This document shows, piece after piece, positions 21,547 to 29,599 of a DNA stretch of 64,000 nucleotides (positions within the stretch are counted from its first letter, which is position 1; every line of letters starts with the position of its first letter). Made by a program: the position numbers and the translations under genes. The notes beneath the pieces are model-generated. The model made no database searches and was not told the origin of the DNA. It saw only the letters and a list, made by a program, of their open reading frames with translations. Source of the DNA: Pseudoroseicyclus tamaricis (GTDB taxonomy: Bacteria; Pseudomonadota; Alphaproteobacteria; Rhodobacterales; Rhodobacteraceae); the NCBI RefSeq assembly GCF_012070395.1, contig NZ_JAAFYS010000001.1, forward strand, positions 1,280,001 to 1,344,000. The letters run 5' to 3'.

Positions 21547-22375
21547 CGGCTCAGGACTCATAGCCAATAGATTGCGGTCGCGGCGAGTGCGATGGCCGAG
21601 AGGAAGGCCTTGGGGCATCGGTCGTAGCGAGTGACGACACGACGCCAATCCTTGATGCGGCCAAACATGATCTTGATACGATGGTGCCTGCGGTATCTTC
21701 GCTTGTCGTATCTAATCGGCTCCCTGCGCGACTTTCGCGACGGAATGCAGGCCCGAACCTTGCTTTCCGACAGAGAGTTATAGAACCAGTCGGCGTCGTA
21801 GCCGCGGTCGGCGAAAAGCCAGTCCGGTTGCGGAAAGCCGCTCTGGAGCGCGAGCGCGCGCTTGTAGTCGCTGACCTGGCCGGCGGTCACGAAAAGGCGG
21901 ACAGGACGGCCCTCGCGGTCGGTGACGGCATGGAGCTTGGTGTTCATGCCGCCCTTGTTCCTGCCGATCAGGCGGCCACGTACCCCTTTCGAGCTTGCAG
22001 GCTCGAGGCCGTGCGGTGCGCCTCCAGATAGGTCGCGTCGATCATGATCGTCCGGCAATCGGTCTACTCGGCGGCGAGCCCATGATCCGGGCGAACACGT
22101 CCGTGCGGCTCCATCTGATCCAGTTATTGTAGAGCGTCTTGTGCGGACCGTATTCGCGGGGGCGTCCCGCCATCGCAAGCCATTGAGATTGATGAAGATA
22201 ATGCCGCTGAGGACGCGCTTGCCGTCCACACGGGGTCGCCCATGGGGTTAGGAAAGTAGGCCGCAGCCGCTCCATCTGTGCGTCGCTCAGCCAGTAAAGA
22301 TCGCTCATCGTCAGCCTCCTTCTGGCGAAGGCTGAATCACGCATCGCCGTCTTGATCAATGGGTCCTGAGCCTAG
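21545..22375 (-). mobile_element. Full-length but degenerate IS5-family (IS427-like) element
   Basis: An ~830-bp element bounded by imperfect terminal repeats: CTCGGCTCAGGACTCAT at its left (21545-21561), and ATGGGTCCTGAGCCTAG (22359-22375), the reverse complement of CTAGGCTCAGGACCCAT, at its right. It contains one transposase gene on the minus strand, broken by frameshifts. Size, ends and transposase type fit the IS427 group of the IS5 family. No clear target duplication can be named because the left end abuts a second partial copy. Confidence 0.8.
21558..22305 (-). pseudogene. IS5-family (DDE) transposase, frameshifted
   Basis: Pieces of one IS5-type transposase appear in two frames. One has 'MSDLYWLSDAQMERLRPTF' from 22305 and later 'EYGPHKTLYNNWIRWS'. 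The other has 'DGKRVLSGIIFINLNGLRWRDAP' and the C-terminal half 'NKGGMNTKLHAVTDREGRPVRLF', then 'LFADRGYDADWF' (with the DDE Asp region) and 'KIMFGRIKDWRRVVTRYDR' (with the Glu region), ending 'AIALAATAIYWL'. Several small indels separate the frames in the N-terminal half, so no functional protein is expected. Confidence 0.82.
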
Positions 22376-22451
22376 GGCCGGCTAGCGAGAGCGAGGCACA
22401 CAAGGCACGAGCGACTGCGTTGCGCCACCCACCCGCCGCCGCCGCCCCCCT

Positions 22452-23366
22452 TCAACCATCCCGCCCCGCGCCCTCCGGCCCCACCCGGGGCAGCCCGTGC
22501 TCCCCGCTCAGTTCGGCCAGAACCTCGTGCAGGCGCGAGATGATTTCGGCGCGGGGGGAGGAGGTGCGTTCGACGATGCCGATCTGGCGGGTGGCCTGGG
22601 GGGTGCCGAAGGGCAGGCGGATGAGGCCGGCGTCCTCGGGGCCAGCGAGCGCGACATGGGGGACGACGGAGATGCCGAGGCCCTGGCGGACGCAGGTGAC
22701 GATGGAGCTGACCGTGTCGATCTCCGCCACGTCCTGCGTCACCACGCCGAGGCGCGACAGCTCGGTGTCGATCAGGTTCGCCAGCGGTACCGCGCTCTTG
22801 AAACGCACGTAGGGGCGGGTGTTGAGGAGGCGGAGGATGTCGCGGTCCTCCGTGCCCTCGGGCGCGATCAGCCAGAGGGGCTCGCGCAGGAAAGGGCTCC
22901 AGCGCAGCGCGTTCGGCATGCCCATGTGCTCGGCCACCACCGCCGCGTCGAGACGGCCGGAGGCGACGTCGGCGATGAGGGTGGAGGAGAGCGAGATGCG
23001 CAGGCTGGTCTTCAGCCGAGGGTAACGCTCGCGCATGTGGACGAGCGCGGTGGGGAGCAGGTTGAGGGCGCTGGAGCGGACGGACCCGATCATCAGCGTG
23101 CCCGCCATCTGGTCTCCGCGGAGCGCGGTCTTCGTGTCGTCCTCCAGAAGCAGGATCTGGCGGGCCAGCTCCAGCACCTGGCTGCCCGGCGCCGTCAGTT
23201 TGGGCGGGCGCGAGGTCCGGTCGAAGAGCTTGACGCCAAGCTCCTGTTCCAGCGCATGAATCTGCTGGCTGACGGCCGAGGGGGTCAGGCCGACGACATC
23301 GGCGGCCATGGCGAATGTCCCATGCGTGGCAATCGCGGAGAGGGTCTTCAGCTGGCGCGTGTCCAT
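22452..23366 (-). CDS. LysR-family transcriptional regulator
   Basis: A 304-residue LysR regulator. The N-terminal winged helix-turn-helix reads 'MDTRQLKTLSAIATHGTFAMAADVVGLTPSAVSQQI', followed by 'LEQELGVKLFDRTSRPPKLT' and a two-lobed co-inducer domain ('MAGTLMIGSVRSSALNLLPTAL', 'GLGISVVPHVALAGP'). It is divergent from the D-hydroxyacid dehydrogenase / RraA-like / TctCBA operon with a 181-bp shared upstream region, so it is the likely regulator of that operon, responding to its transported acid. An ATG start at 23366 fits the family N-terminus. Confidence 0.93.
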   Translation of the reverse strand: MDTRQLKTLSAIATHGTFAMAADVVGLTPSAVSQQIHALEQELGVKLFDRTSRPPKLTAPGSQVLELARQILLLEDDTKTALRGDQMAGTLMIGSVRSSALNLLPTALVHMRERYPRLKTSLRISLSSTLIADVASGRLDAAVVAEHMGMPNALRWSPFLREPLWLIAPEGTEDRDILRLLNTRPYVRFKSAVPLANLIDTELSRLGVVTQDVAEIDTVSSIVTCVRQGLGISVVPHVALAGPEDAGLIRLPFGTPQATRQIGIVERTSSPRAEIISRLHEVLAELSGEHGLPRVGPEGAGRDG

Positions 23367-23547
23367 GGCTTCATCCAGTTTTTCTTAATCATCTCTCCAG
23401 AATTACGCGCTTTTGTGCAGATGCGCTATCCCTTACGCAAGTGGGCGGAGGAATGCCGCGCCGGTCTGAGGAGCCCGTCGCGGACTTCACAAACGATAGA
23501 CCTGCCCCTGGCCGGATTCTCCGGGCCCAGGCCACGAGAGGCTTGCC
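23367..23547. promoter_or_regulatory. Divergent regulatory region for LysR and hydroxyacid/TTT operon
   Basis: The 181-bp gap must carry both promoters. Two dyads of LysR-like spacing are visible: TAAT-N12-ATTA (23386-23405) and TGCG-N10-CGCA (23422-23439). Either could be the regulator binding site; neither is proven. GAGAGGC at 23530s precedes the dehydrogenase ATG at 23548. Confidence 0.35.
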
Positions 23548-24561
23548 ATGAGCAACACTATCCTTGTCACCGGACCCGATCTGCACCCCTCCGCGGTGGA
23601 GATCGTCAAGGCGCGCGGGTTCTCGACCGCTCACACGCCTGCCTACGCCGACAGTGCCAATATCATCGAACTCCTCGCCGAGACGGGCGCGCAGGGCATC
23701 GTCTCGCGCATGGGGCGGATCGATGCCGAGGTGATGGACAGTGCGCCGGGGCTGAAGGTCATCTCCAAGCACGGCGTGGGCGTCGACAACATCGATCTTG
23801 AGGCCGCCGCCCAGCGGGGCATCCCCGTGATCGTGGCGACGGGCGCCAATGCCGTTTCCGTCGCCGAGCACGCCATCGCGCTGCTGCTGACGGCATCGAA
23901 GCGCATCCTGCCGCTGGACGCCGGGCTGCGCGCGGGGCGCTGGGAGAAGCCGGGCTTCTCCGGGCTGGAGCTCGCCGGCTCGACCATCGGGCTCATGGGC
24001 ATCGGCTCCATTGCCCGCGCGACGGCGCGGATGGCGCAGGGGCTGGGGCTGAAGGTCGTGGCCTATGACCCCTATGCCGACCCCGCCCAGTTCGAGGCGA
24101 TCGGCGCCGGGCGCTGCGAGAGCTTCGAAGAGCTGGCGAGCCGGTCCAACATCCTCAGTCTGCATTGCCCGCTGACCGACCAGACCCGCGGCATCGTCAA
24201 TGCCGAGGCGCTGGCGCGGATGCCCGAGGGCTCCTTCGTCATCAACACGGCCCGCGGCGGGCTGATCGACGAGGCGGCGCTTGTCGCTGCCGTGCAGTCG
24301 GGACACATCGCCGGCGCCGGGCTCGACAGCTTCGCCACCGAGCCTCCGGGCGAGGGGCACCCGTTCTTCGCCGAGCCGCGCATCGTGGTGACGCCCCATA
24401 TCGGCGGGGTCACGGCCGAGGCCAATGCCCGCGTCGGCCGCAATGCCGTGGAAGGCATCTTTTCCGTGCTCGACGGCGCGCCGCTGCCGCCCGAGCGCAT
24501 CATCAACCGCAAGCTGCTGACGCTCGCCGACAAGCCGCTGCCCGCCATGGAGACCCTGTGA
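23548..24561 (+). CDS. D-2-hydroxyacid dehydrogenase (NAD(P)-dependent)
   Basis: A 337-residue member of the D-isomer-specific 2-hydroxyacid dehydrogenase family, close to phosphoglycerate dehydrogenase in layout. The N-terminal catalytic part has 'LKVISKHGVGVDNID'. The Rossmann domain has 'IGLMGIGSIARATARMAQGLGLKVVAYDPY'. The catalytic triad lies in 'NTARGGLIDEAAL' (Arg), 'SFATEPP' (Glu) and 'VVTPHIGG' (His). It is the first gene of an operon with an RraA-like aldolase (TGATG overlap) and a TTT importer, so it probably oxidises or reduces the acid imported by TctABC. The exact substrate is unknown. Confidence 0.9.
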   Translation: MSNTILVTGPDLHPSAVEIVKARGFSTAHTPAYADSANIIELLAETGAQGIVSRMGRIDAEVMDSAPGLKVISKHGVGVDNIDLEAAAQRGIPVIVATGANAVSVAEHAIALLLTASKRILPLDAGLRAGRWEKPGFSGLELAGSTIGLMGIGSIARATARMAQGLGLKVVAYDPYADPAQFEAIGAGRCESFEELASRSNILSLHCPLTDQTRGIVNAEALARMPEGSFVINTARGGLIDEAALVAAVQSGHIAGAGLDSFATEPPGEGHPFFAEPRIVVTPHIGGVTAEANARVGRNAVEGIFSVLDGAPLPPERIINRKLLTLADKPLPAMETL

Positions 24562-25238
24562 TGACCGTTGGATTCCGCATCCTCAAGCGCACCGAGACCG
24601 CCAGCAAGGAGCTGGTGGAGGCCTTCGCCAAGCTCCCGGTGGCGAACGTCTCCGACGCCATGTCGCGCATGACGGCCGCCGGCCCGTCGCTGCGGCCGAT
24701 GCACGCCTCCGGCGGCATGGCCGGCGTGGCGGTGACGGTGAAGGCGCGGCCGGGGGACAACCTGATGCTGCACAAGGCCATCGACATGGCCGTGCCGGGC
24801 GACGTGATCGTCGTCGACGCGGGCGGTGACTGCACCAACGCGCTGATGGGCGAGCTGATGCTGGCCCATGCCATCAACCGCGGCGTGGTCGGCTTCGTCA
24901 TCGACGGCGCGATCCGCGATGTCGATGCCTTCGTGGAGACCAACCTGCCGACCTTCGCCGCGGGCGTGACCCACCGCGGACCCTACAAGGACGGCCCGGG
25001 CGAGATCAACGTGCCGATCAGCCTCGGCGGCATGGTCATCAACCCCGGCGACATCGTGATCGGCGACGCCGATGGCGTGCTTGCCGTGCCGATGGCCGAT
25101 GCCGAAGAGATCCTGCGCAAGACCGAAGCCAAGCAGGAGGCCGAGACGCGCCAGATGGAAGCGATCAAGGCCGGCAAGAACGACCGCACCTGGGTGGACG
25201 CCGCGCTGACGAAGCTCGGCTGCGCGCTGCCCGAGTAA
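24561..25238 (+). CDS. RraA-like / 4-hydroxy-4-methyl-2-oxoglutarate aldolase family protein
   Basis: A 225-residue protein of the RraA/HMG aldolase fold. Key segments: 'VANVSDAMSRM', 'GVAVTVKARPGDNLMLHKAI', 'DVIVVDAGGDCTNALMGELM', 'VVGFVIDGAIRDVDAF' (the G-x-x-R-D metal/pyruvate site) and 'GDIVIGDADGVLAVP'. Related enzymes cleave 4-carboxy-4-hydroxy-2-oxoadipate or similar hydroxy-oxo acids to pyruvate. The ATG overlaps the dehydrogenase stop (TGATG), indicating coupling. With the upstream hydroxyacid dehydrogenase and the downstream importer it suggests catabolism of a hydroxy or branched dicarboxylic acid. The ribonuclease-regulator role of E. coli RraA is unlikely here. Confidence 0.88.
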   Translation: MTVGFRILKRTETASKELVEAFAKLPVANVSDAMSRMTAAGPSLRPMHASGGMAGVAVTVKARPGDNLMLHKAIDMAVPGDVIVVDAGGDCTNALMGELMLAHAINRGVVGFVIDGAIRDVDAFVETNLPTFAAGVTHRGPYKDGPGEINVPISLGGMVINPGDIVIGDADGVLAVPMADAEEILRKTEAKQEAETRQMEAIKAGKNDRTWVDAALTKLGCALPE

Positions 25239-25268
25239 GACAATCCCAAGCATGCAACGGAGGAAAAC

Positions 25269-26225
25269 ATGCTGAAACTCGCCCTCAACACCACCCTCGC
25301 GGGCACGCTCGCCCTCGCTGCCGGCGCTGCCATGGCGCAGGACTACCCCGATGAGCCCATCGAGGTCATCGTGGGCTACGATGCCGGCGGCGGCACCGAT
25401 GTGATGGCCCGCACCGCGGCGCCCTTCATCGAGAAGTACCTCGGCGACGGCGCCAGCCTCATCGTGCGCAACATGCCCGGCGCCAGCGGCCAGATCGGCA
25501 TCACCGAGGTCGCCAATTCCGACCCCGATGGCTACACGATCGGCACGTTCAACCTGCCCGGCATGATGGCCCGCACGCTCGACCGTGAAGCCGGCTACGA
25601 CCGTGAGAGCTTCACCTACCTCGCCAACGTCGTGAACGACCCCAACGTGATCGTCACCCCGCTGAACAGCGATATCGACACCATCGACAAGCTGATCGCG
25701 GAAGCGACCGAGAACCCCGGCGCCGTCACCGTCGGCATGTCGAGCCTCGGCGGCGATGACCACTTCATGCTGATCAAGCTGCAGGAGATGACGGGCGCCG
25801 AGTTCACCATCGTGCCCTTCTCCGGCTCCGCGCCGGCGCGGACGGCCCTGATGGGCGGCCACGTGAGCATGGGCATCCTCAACATCTCCGAGGTTGCCGA
25901 ATTCCAGGAAGAGCTGAACGTGCTGGGCGTCGCCCAGGCCGAGCGCTCGCGCTTCGCCCCCGACCTGCCGACCTTCCGCGAGCAGGGCGTCGATCTGGTG
26001 AACGGCTCCATGCGCGGCTTCGTCGCCCCGGCCGGCCTGCCCGAAGACGTCGAGGCCCAGCTTCTCGAAGCCTTCAACCAGCTCGCCGACGACGAAGAGT
26101 TCATGGATGCCATGGCCGCGACGGCGAACCCCGTCGAAGTGGTCACCGGCGAAGACTTCCGCGCCCTGACCTCGGATCTCTACGATCTGGCCGAAGGCGT
26201 CTGGAACGAGACGCCCTGGAACTGA
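25269..26225 (+). CDS. tctC: Tripartite tricarboxylate transporter substrate-binding protein TctC
   Basis: A 318-residue periplasmic binding protein with signal peptide 'MLKLALNTTLAGTLALAAGAAMAQD'. The Bug/TctC signature is present: 'EVIVGYDAGGGTDVMARTAAPFIEKYLG', 'VRNMPGASGQIGITEVANSDPDGYTIG' and 'VAPAGLPEDV'. AACGGAGGAA precedes the ATG. It forms the TTT importer with the downstream TctB and TctA. The gap to tctB contains two strong hairpins, which could raise binding protein over membrane subunit levels. The ligand is inferred to be an organic acid handled by the upstream enzymes. Confidence 0.94.
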   Translation: MLKLALNTTLAGTLALAAGAAMAQDYPDEPIEVIVGYDAGGGTDVMARTAAPFIEKYLGDGASLIVRNMPGASGQIGITEVANSDPDGYTIGTFNLPGMMARTLDREAGYDRESFTYLANVVNDPNVIVTPLNSDIDTIDKLIAEATENPGAVTVGMSSLGGDDHFMLIKLQEMTGAEFTIVPFSGSAPARTALMGGHVSMGILNISEVAEFQEELNVLGVAQAERSRFAPDLPTFREQGVDLVNGSMRGFVAPAGLPEDVEAQLLEAFNQLADDEEFMDAMAATANPVEVVTGEDFRALTSDLYDLAEGVWNETPWN

Positions 26226-26231
26226 TGTCTC

Positions 26232-26286
26232 CGGCCCCCTGAGCGGGGCCGGGGTGAGCCGGGGGCAGCGATGTGCTGCCCCCGGC
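26232..26286 (+). terminator. Tandem hairpins between tctC and tctB (attenuator or mRNA stabiliser)
   Basis: CCGGCCCC-CTGAGC-GGGGCCGG (26232-26253) is followed by a 12-bp perfect stem GCCGGGGGCAGC-GATGT-GCTGCCCCCGGC (26259-26286) and then GCTTTCG without a full U-run. Placement right after the binding-protein gene suggests partial termination or 3' end protection of the tctC message. Confidence 0.6.
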
Positions 26287-26320
26287 GCTTTCGCACATTC
26301 CCCCCCGTGAGGCGCCAAAC

Positions 26321-26797
26321 ATGTCCGCACAACCTTCCTCGCGACTGACCCGGCCGGAGACGATCACCGCGATCGGCATCGTGATCATCGCCGGTGCGCT
26401 GCTCATTCCCGCTGCCGGGCTGCGCCCGATCTCGGCCCTGCTACCGGTCGCTATGCTCGTCGGCCTGATCATCCTGTCGGTCTTCCTGCTCATCGCCGAC
26501 CAGCGCAAGGCGACGCTCGAGCAAAAGGGAGAGCGCGAGCCGGCCGGTCCGCTCAGCGACTCGCCGAAGCGCGCCCTCGGGGCCTTCGCCCTCATCGTGC
26601 TCTACGCGCTCGCCGTCGACGTCGCCGGTTTCTACGCCAGCACCATCGTGATGCTGCCGCTGGTGACCTACACCTTCGGCTACCGCTCGCTGCCGCGCAT
26701 CGCGCTGGCCACCGTGATCGTCGTCGGGGCGATCTACCTCATTTTCTCGGTCGGGATGTCGCAGAACTTCCCCACCGGCATGCTCTGGGAGTCGTAA
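26321..26797 (+). CDS. tctB: Tripartite tricarboxylate transporter small membrane subunit TctB
   Basis: A 158-residue protein with four predicted hydrophobic segments: residues ~13-32 ('ETITAIGIVIIAGALLIPAAG'), ~38-58, ~88-112 and ~125-148. It ends '...MSQNFPTGMLWES', a typical TctB terminus. It sits between TctC and TctA, with 3 bp to the tctA start. The ATG at 26321 is chosen over an upstream in-frame ATG because it begins the conserved N-terminus. Confidence 0.9.
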   Translation: MSAQPSSRLTRPETITAIGIVIIAGALLIPAAGLRPISALLPVAMLVGLIILSVFLLIADQRKATLEQKGEREPAGPLSDSPKRALGAFALIVLYALAVDVAGFYASTIVMLPLVTYTFGYRSLPRIALATVIVVGAIYLIFSVGMSQNFPTGMLWES

Positions 26798-26800
26798 GCG

Positions 26801-28309
26801 ATGTATGGCGACCTTCTGAGTGCGCTGCCCGAGGTTATCGGGTTCACCAATTTCGCGGCCGTGGTCATCGGCGTCATCGCCGGGATCGTCGTCGGCGCCA
26901 TGCCGGGCCTCAGCGCCACCATGGCGATCTCGGTGCTGGTGCCCTTCACCTTCGGGCTGGAGCCGCTCGTCGCGCTCGGCATGATGGCGGGCATCTACAA
27001 CGGCGCCATGTATGGCGGCGCGATCCCCGCCGTCCTGCTGCGCATCCCCGGCACGCCGGCGGCCGTGGCGACCACGTTCGACGGCTACCCGATGGCCCAG
27101 AAGGGGCAGGGCGGGCTGGCGCTGCAGGTGGCGGTGGTCTCCTCCTCCATCGGCGGCATCGCCTCGGCCTTCGCGCTGATGCTGCTGGCACCGCCGCTCA
27201 GCAAGGTCACGCTACTCTTCGGCCCGTCGGAAGTGTTCTGGGTGGCCGTCTTCGGCCTCGCCTCGATCATCTTCCTGCTCGGCGGCAACGTCGTGAAGGG
27301 CCTGATCAGCGCCTGCTTCGGGGTGTTCGTCTCCGTCATCGGCTCCGACCCGATCTACGGCTCCGACCGCTTCACCTTCGGCCAGCTTGAGCTGCTCGAC
27401 GGCATCTCCATCGTCATCCTGCTCGTGGGTCTCTACGCCCTGCCGCCGGTGATCGACCTGCTGGAGACGCCGCTCAAGACCGACGGCGTCAGCAGCTCCA
27501 AGCTCGGGACGGACCCGATCTGGAAGTCGCTGCCCTCGATGAAGGGCTACTGGAAGACGTGGCTGCGCGGCTCCATCATCGGGATCTGGATCGGCATCCT
27601 GCCCGGCGCCGGGGGGTCGATGGCGGCCTTCATGAGCTACAACGAGGCGCGCCGCACCTCGAAGAACCCGCAGGACTGGGGCGAGGGGGAGCCCGAGGGC
27701 GTCGCCGCCTCCGAGGTCGCCAACAACGCCGACACCGCCTCGGCGCTGATCCCGGCGCTGACGCTCGGCATCCCCGGCACCGCCGTGGCCGCCGTCATGC
27801 TGGGGGGCCTGCTCATCCACGGGCTGCAGCCGGGGCCGATGCTCTTCCGCGAGAACCCGACCATCGTGTTCGGCTTCATGTGGCAGTTCCTCTTCGGCGC
27901 CATCCTTCTGGTGCTGCTCGGCGGCTCGCTGGCCACCAACAGCTTCGCGAGGCTCCTGAACCTGCCGCGCCCGCTCCTTGGCTCGGTCATCATCATGCTG
28001 ATGCTGATCGGCGTCTATTCGATCCACGGGCGGATGTTCGACGTCTACCTGATGCTCGGCTTCGGCGCGATTGGCTGGGTGATGGACAAGCTGAAGTTCC
28101 CGCTGCCGCCGGTCGTGCTGGGCCTCATCCTCGGCGCCTTCGCCGAAGAGAACCTGCGTCTCGCCCTCAGGATCGGCCGCGGAGACTGGACGCACCTGTT
28201 CTCGAACGTCACGAGCCAGATCCTCGTGGCGCTGACGGTGGCCGTCGTCGTGGGGCCGATCATCAAGCGGCGCGTCTTCGACAGGCGCAAGAAGGACAAG
28301 GCTGCCTGA
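26801..28309 (+). CDS. tctA: Tripartite tricarboxylate transporter large permease TctA
   Basis: A 502-residue multi-span permease of the TctA family. Conserved segments include 'GVIAGIVVGAMPGLSATMAISVLVPFTFGL', 'MYGGAIPAVLLRIPGTPAAVATTFDGYPMAQKGQGGLAL', 'GILPGAGGSMAAFMSYNEARRTSK' and 'ALTLGIPGTAVAAVMLGGLLIHGLQPGP'. These are the hallmark Gly/Pro-rich motifs of the secondary, Na+/H+-driven TTT transporters. It completes the operon and is followed by a terminator at 28330. Confidence 0.96.
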   Translation: MYGDLLSALPEVIGFTNFAAVVIGVIAGIVVGAMPGLSATMAISVLVPFTFGLEPLVALGMMAGIYNGAMYGGAIPAVLLRIPGTPAAVATTFDGYPMAQKGQGGLALQVAVVSSSIGGIASAFALMLLAPPLSKVTLLFGPSEVFWVAVFGLASIIFLLGGNVVKGLISACFGVFVSVIGSDPIYGSDRFTFGQLELLDGISIVILLVGLYALPPVIDLLETPLKTDGVSSSKLGTDPIWKSLPSMKGYWKTWLRGSIIGIWIGILPGAGGSMAAFMSYNEARRTSKNPQDWGEGEPEGVAASEVANNADTASALIPALTLGIPGTAVAAVMLGGLLIHGLQPGPMLFRENPTIVFGFMWQFLFGAILLVLLGGSLATNSFARLLNLPRPLLGSVIIMLMLIGVYSIHGRMFDVYLMLGFGAIGWVMDKLKFPLPPVVLGLILGAFAEENLRLALRIGRGDWTHLFSNVTSQILVALTVAVVVGPIIKRRVFDRRKKDKAA

Positions 28310-28329
28310 CAACACCGCCATGAGCCAAC

Positions 28330-28353
28330 AAGGGGGCCCTCGGGGGCCCCCTT
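28330..28353 (+). terminator. Terminator after tctA
   Basis: AAGGGGGCC-CTCGGG-GGCCCCCTT forms a perfect 9-bp stem 20 bp after the tctA stop, closing with TTCGCC. It likely ends the TTT operon and insulates the MFS gene. Confidence 0.75.
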
Positions 28354-28375
28354 CGCCATTTCAACCGAGGGGCCC

Positions 28376-29578
28376 ATGCGCCTTCTGCTGCACCGCGATC
28401 TCGCGCTCTACCTTGCCGGCAACTTCGCTTCGATCACCGGCACATGGGCGCAGCGCGTCGTCGTCTTCTGGCTGGCCTGGGAGCTGACGGAATCCCCCTC
28501 GATCCTCGGCGTGCTGGCGGCGCTGGAGCTTCTGCCCTCGATCGTCTTCGCCCCGCTCGCCGGCACATGGGCCGACCGCCGCCCTGCCGCCCGGCTGGCC
28601 CGAGACGTGCAGGCCGCCTCGATGCTGCCGCCGCTGGCGCTGCTGGCCGTGGCCCTGATGGGAGAGCCCGGGCTGCCGGCGCTGGTGATCGTCACGCTCG
28701 CGACAGGCGTGCTGAACGGGCTCGACCATCCGCTGCGGCTGCTGCTTGTGGGGCGCGTGGCGCCGAAGGGGCAGGTCTCGGGCGCGGTGGCGTGGAACTC
28801 GGCGGCCTTCAACGTCGGCCGCATGATCGGCCCGGCGCTCGGCGGCTGGGCCATCTCCGCCGGCCAGCCGGAGTGGATCTTCGGCTACAACGCGCTGTCC
28901 TACCTCGGCTTCGTCGTCGTCCTGACCATCGTGGGCCGGCACATGGCGGCGACGGAGCCGGGCGCCGCCTCGCGCGGCCAGGCGAGCTGGCGCGGCCTCC
29001 TGCGAGCCTTCCCCCGCGACGTGCTGCTGCTCTTCGTGCTCTTCGCCGCCACGGCCGGCCTGCTCCGCCCGATCTTCGAACTCCTGCCGAGCTTCGCCGA
29101 CAGCTTCAGCGGCGGGGTGGAGGCCGGCCCGGCGAGCGGGGCAGGGGCCTTCTCGCTGCTCACCACGGCGCAGGCCGCCGGGGCGCTCGTGGGGGCACTG
29201 GCGGCGTCGGTCCTTTTCGCGCGGTTCGGCAACCGACGAGTCGCCATCGGCATGGCCTTCGTCGCCGCGCTCTCGGCGCTCGCCTTCGTCGCCACCCCCA
29301 ACCTGCCGCTGGCGGTGCTGGCGGTGGCGGTCATGTCAGGCGCGACGCTCGGCAATGGGATCGCCACGCAAGTCGACCTGCAGACGACACTCGACGAGAG
29401 CGTCCGTGGCCGCGCGCTCGCGCTCTACACGATGACGTTCCGCGGCCTTCCGGCGCTCGGCGCGCTGTTGCTCGGTGTGCTGGGGGAGGCGCTCAGCGTC
29501 CATCTCGCCGCCGCGCACTCCGCGCTCGTGCTGCTGGCGGTCTGGGCAGTGCTGACGCTGCGCATCCGGCGCCACTGA
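28376..29578 (+). CDS. MFS transporter (MFS_3/enterobactin-exporter-like)
   Basis: A 400-residue major facilitator with about 11-12 hydrophobic segments. The opening 'RDLALYLAGNFASITGTWAQRVVVFWLAWELT' and 'LLPSIVFAPLAGTWADR' (the motif-A-like G-x-x-A-D-R loop) are typical of the MFS_3 group of drug and siderophore exporters. The internal 'RGRALALYTMTFRGLPALGALLLGVLGE' repeats the pseudo-symmetric motif. The start at ATG 28376 lies 23 bp after a terminator, so it needs its own promoter, or reads through. The substrate is unknown. Confidence 0.87.
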   Translation: MRLLLHRDLALYLAGNFASITGTWAQRVVVFWLAWELTESPSILGVLAALELLPSIVFAPLAGTWADRRPAARLARDVQAASMLPPLALLAVALMGEPGLPALVIVTLATGVLNGLDHPLRLLLVGRVAPKGQVSGAVAWNSAAFNVGRMIGPALGGWAISAGQPEWIFGYNALSYLGFVVVLTIVGRHMAATEPGAASRGQASWRGLLRAFPRDVLLLFVLFAATAGLLRPIFELLPSFADSFSGGVEAGPASGAGAFSLLTTAQAAGALVGALAASVLFARFGNRRVAIGMAFVAALSALAFVATPNLPLAVLAVAVMSGATLGNGIATQVDLQTTLDESVRGRALALYTMTFRGLPALGALLLGVLGEALSVHLAAAHSALVLLAVWAVLTLRIRRH

Positions 29579-29599
29579 GGGCGCCGCCGGCGGGCGCCC

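Noticed and set aside
7158-22400. Direct repeat of the tRNA-Ser 3' end as right attachment site
   Set aside because: I searched by eye for the CGTCTCCGCCA-type end up to the IS region and beyond and found no convincing copy.
24072-26330. 752-residue open frame opposite the dehydrogenase, aldolase and tctC genes
   Set aside because: It runs antisense to three clear genes and shows no domain features.
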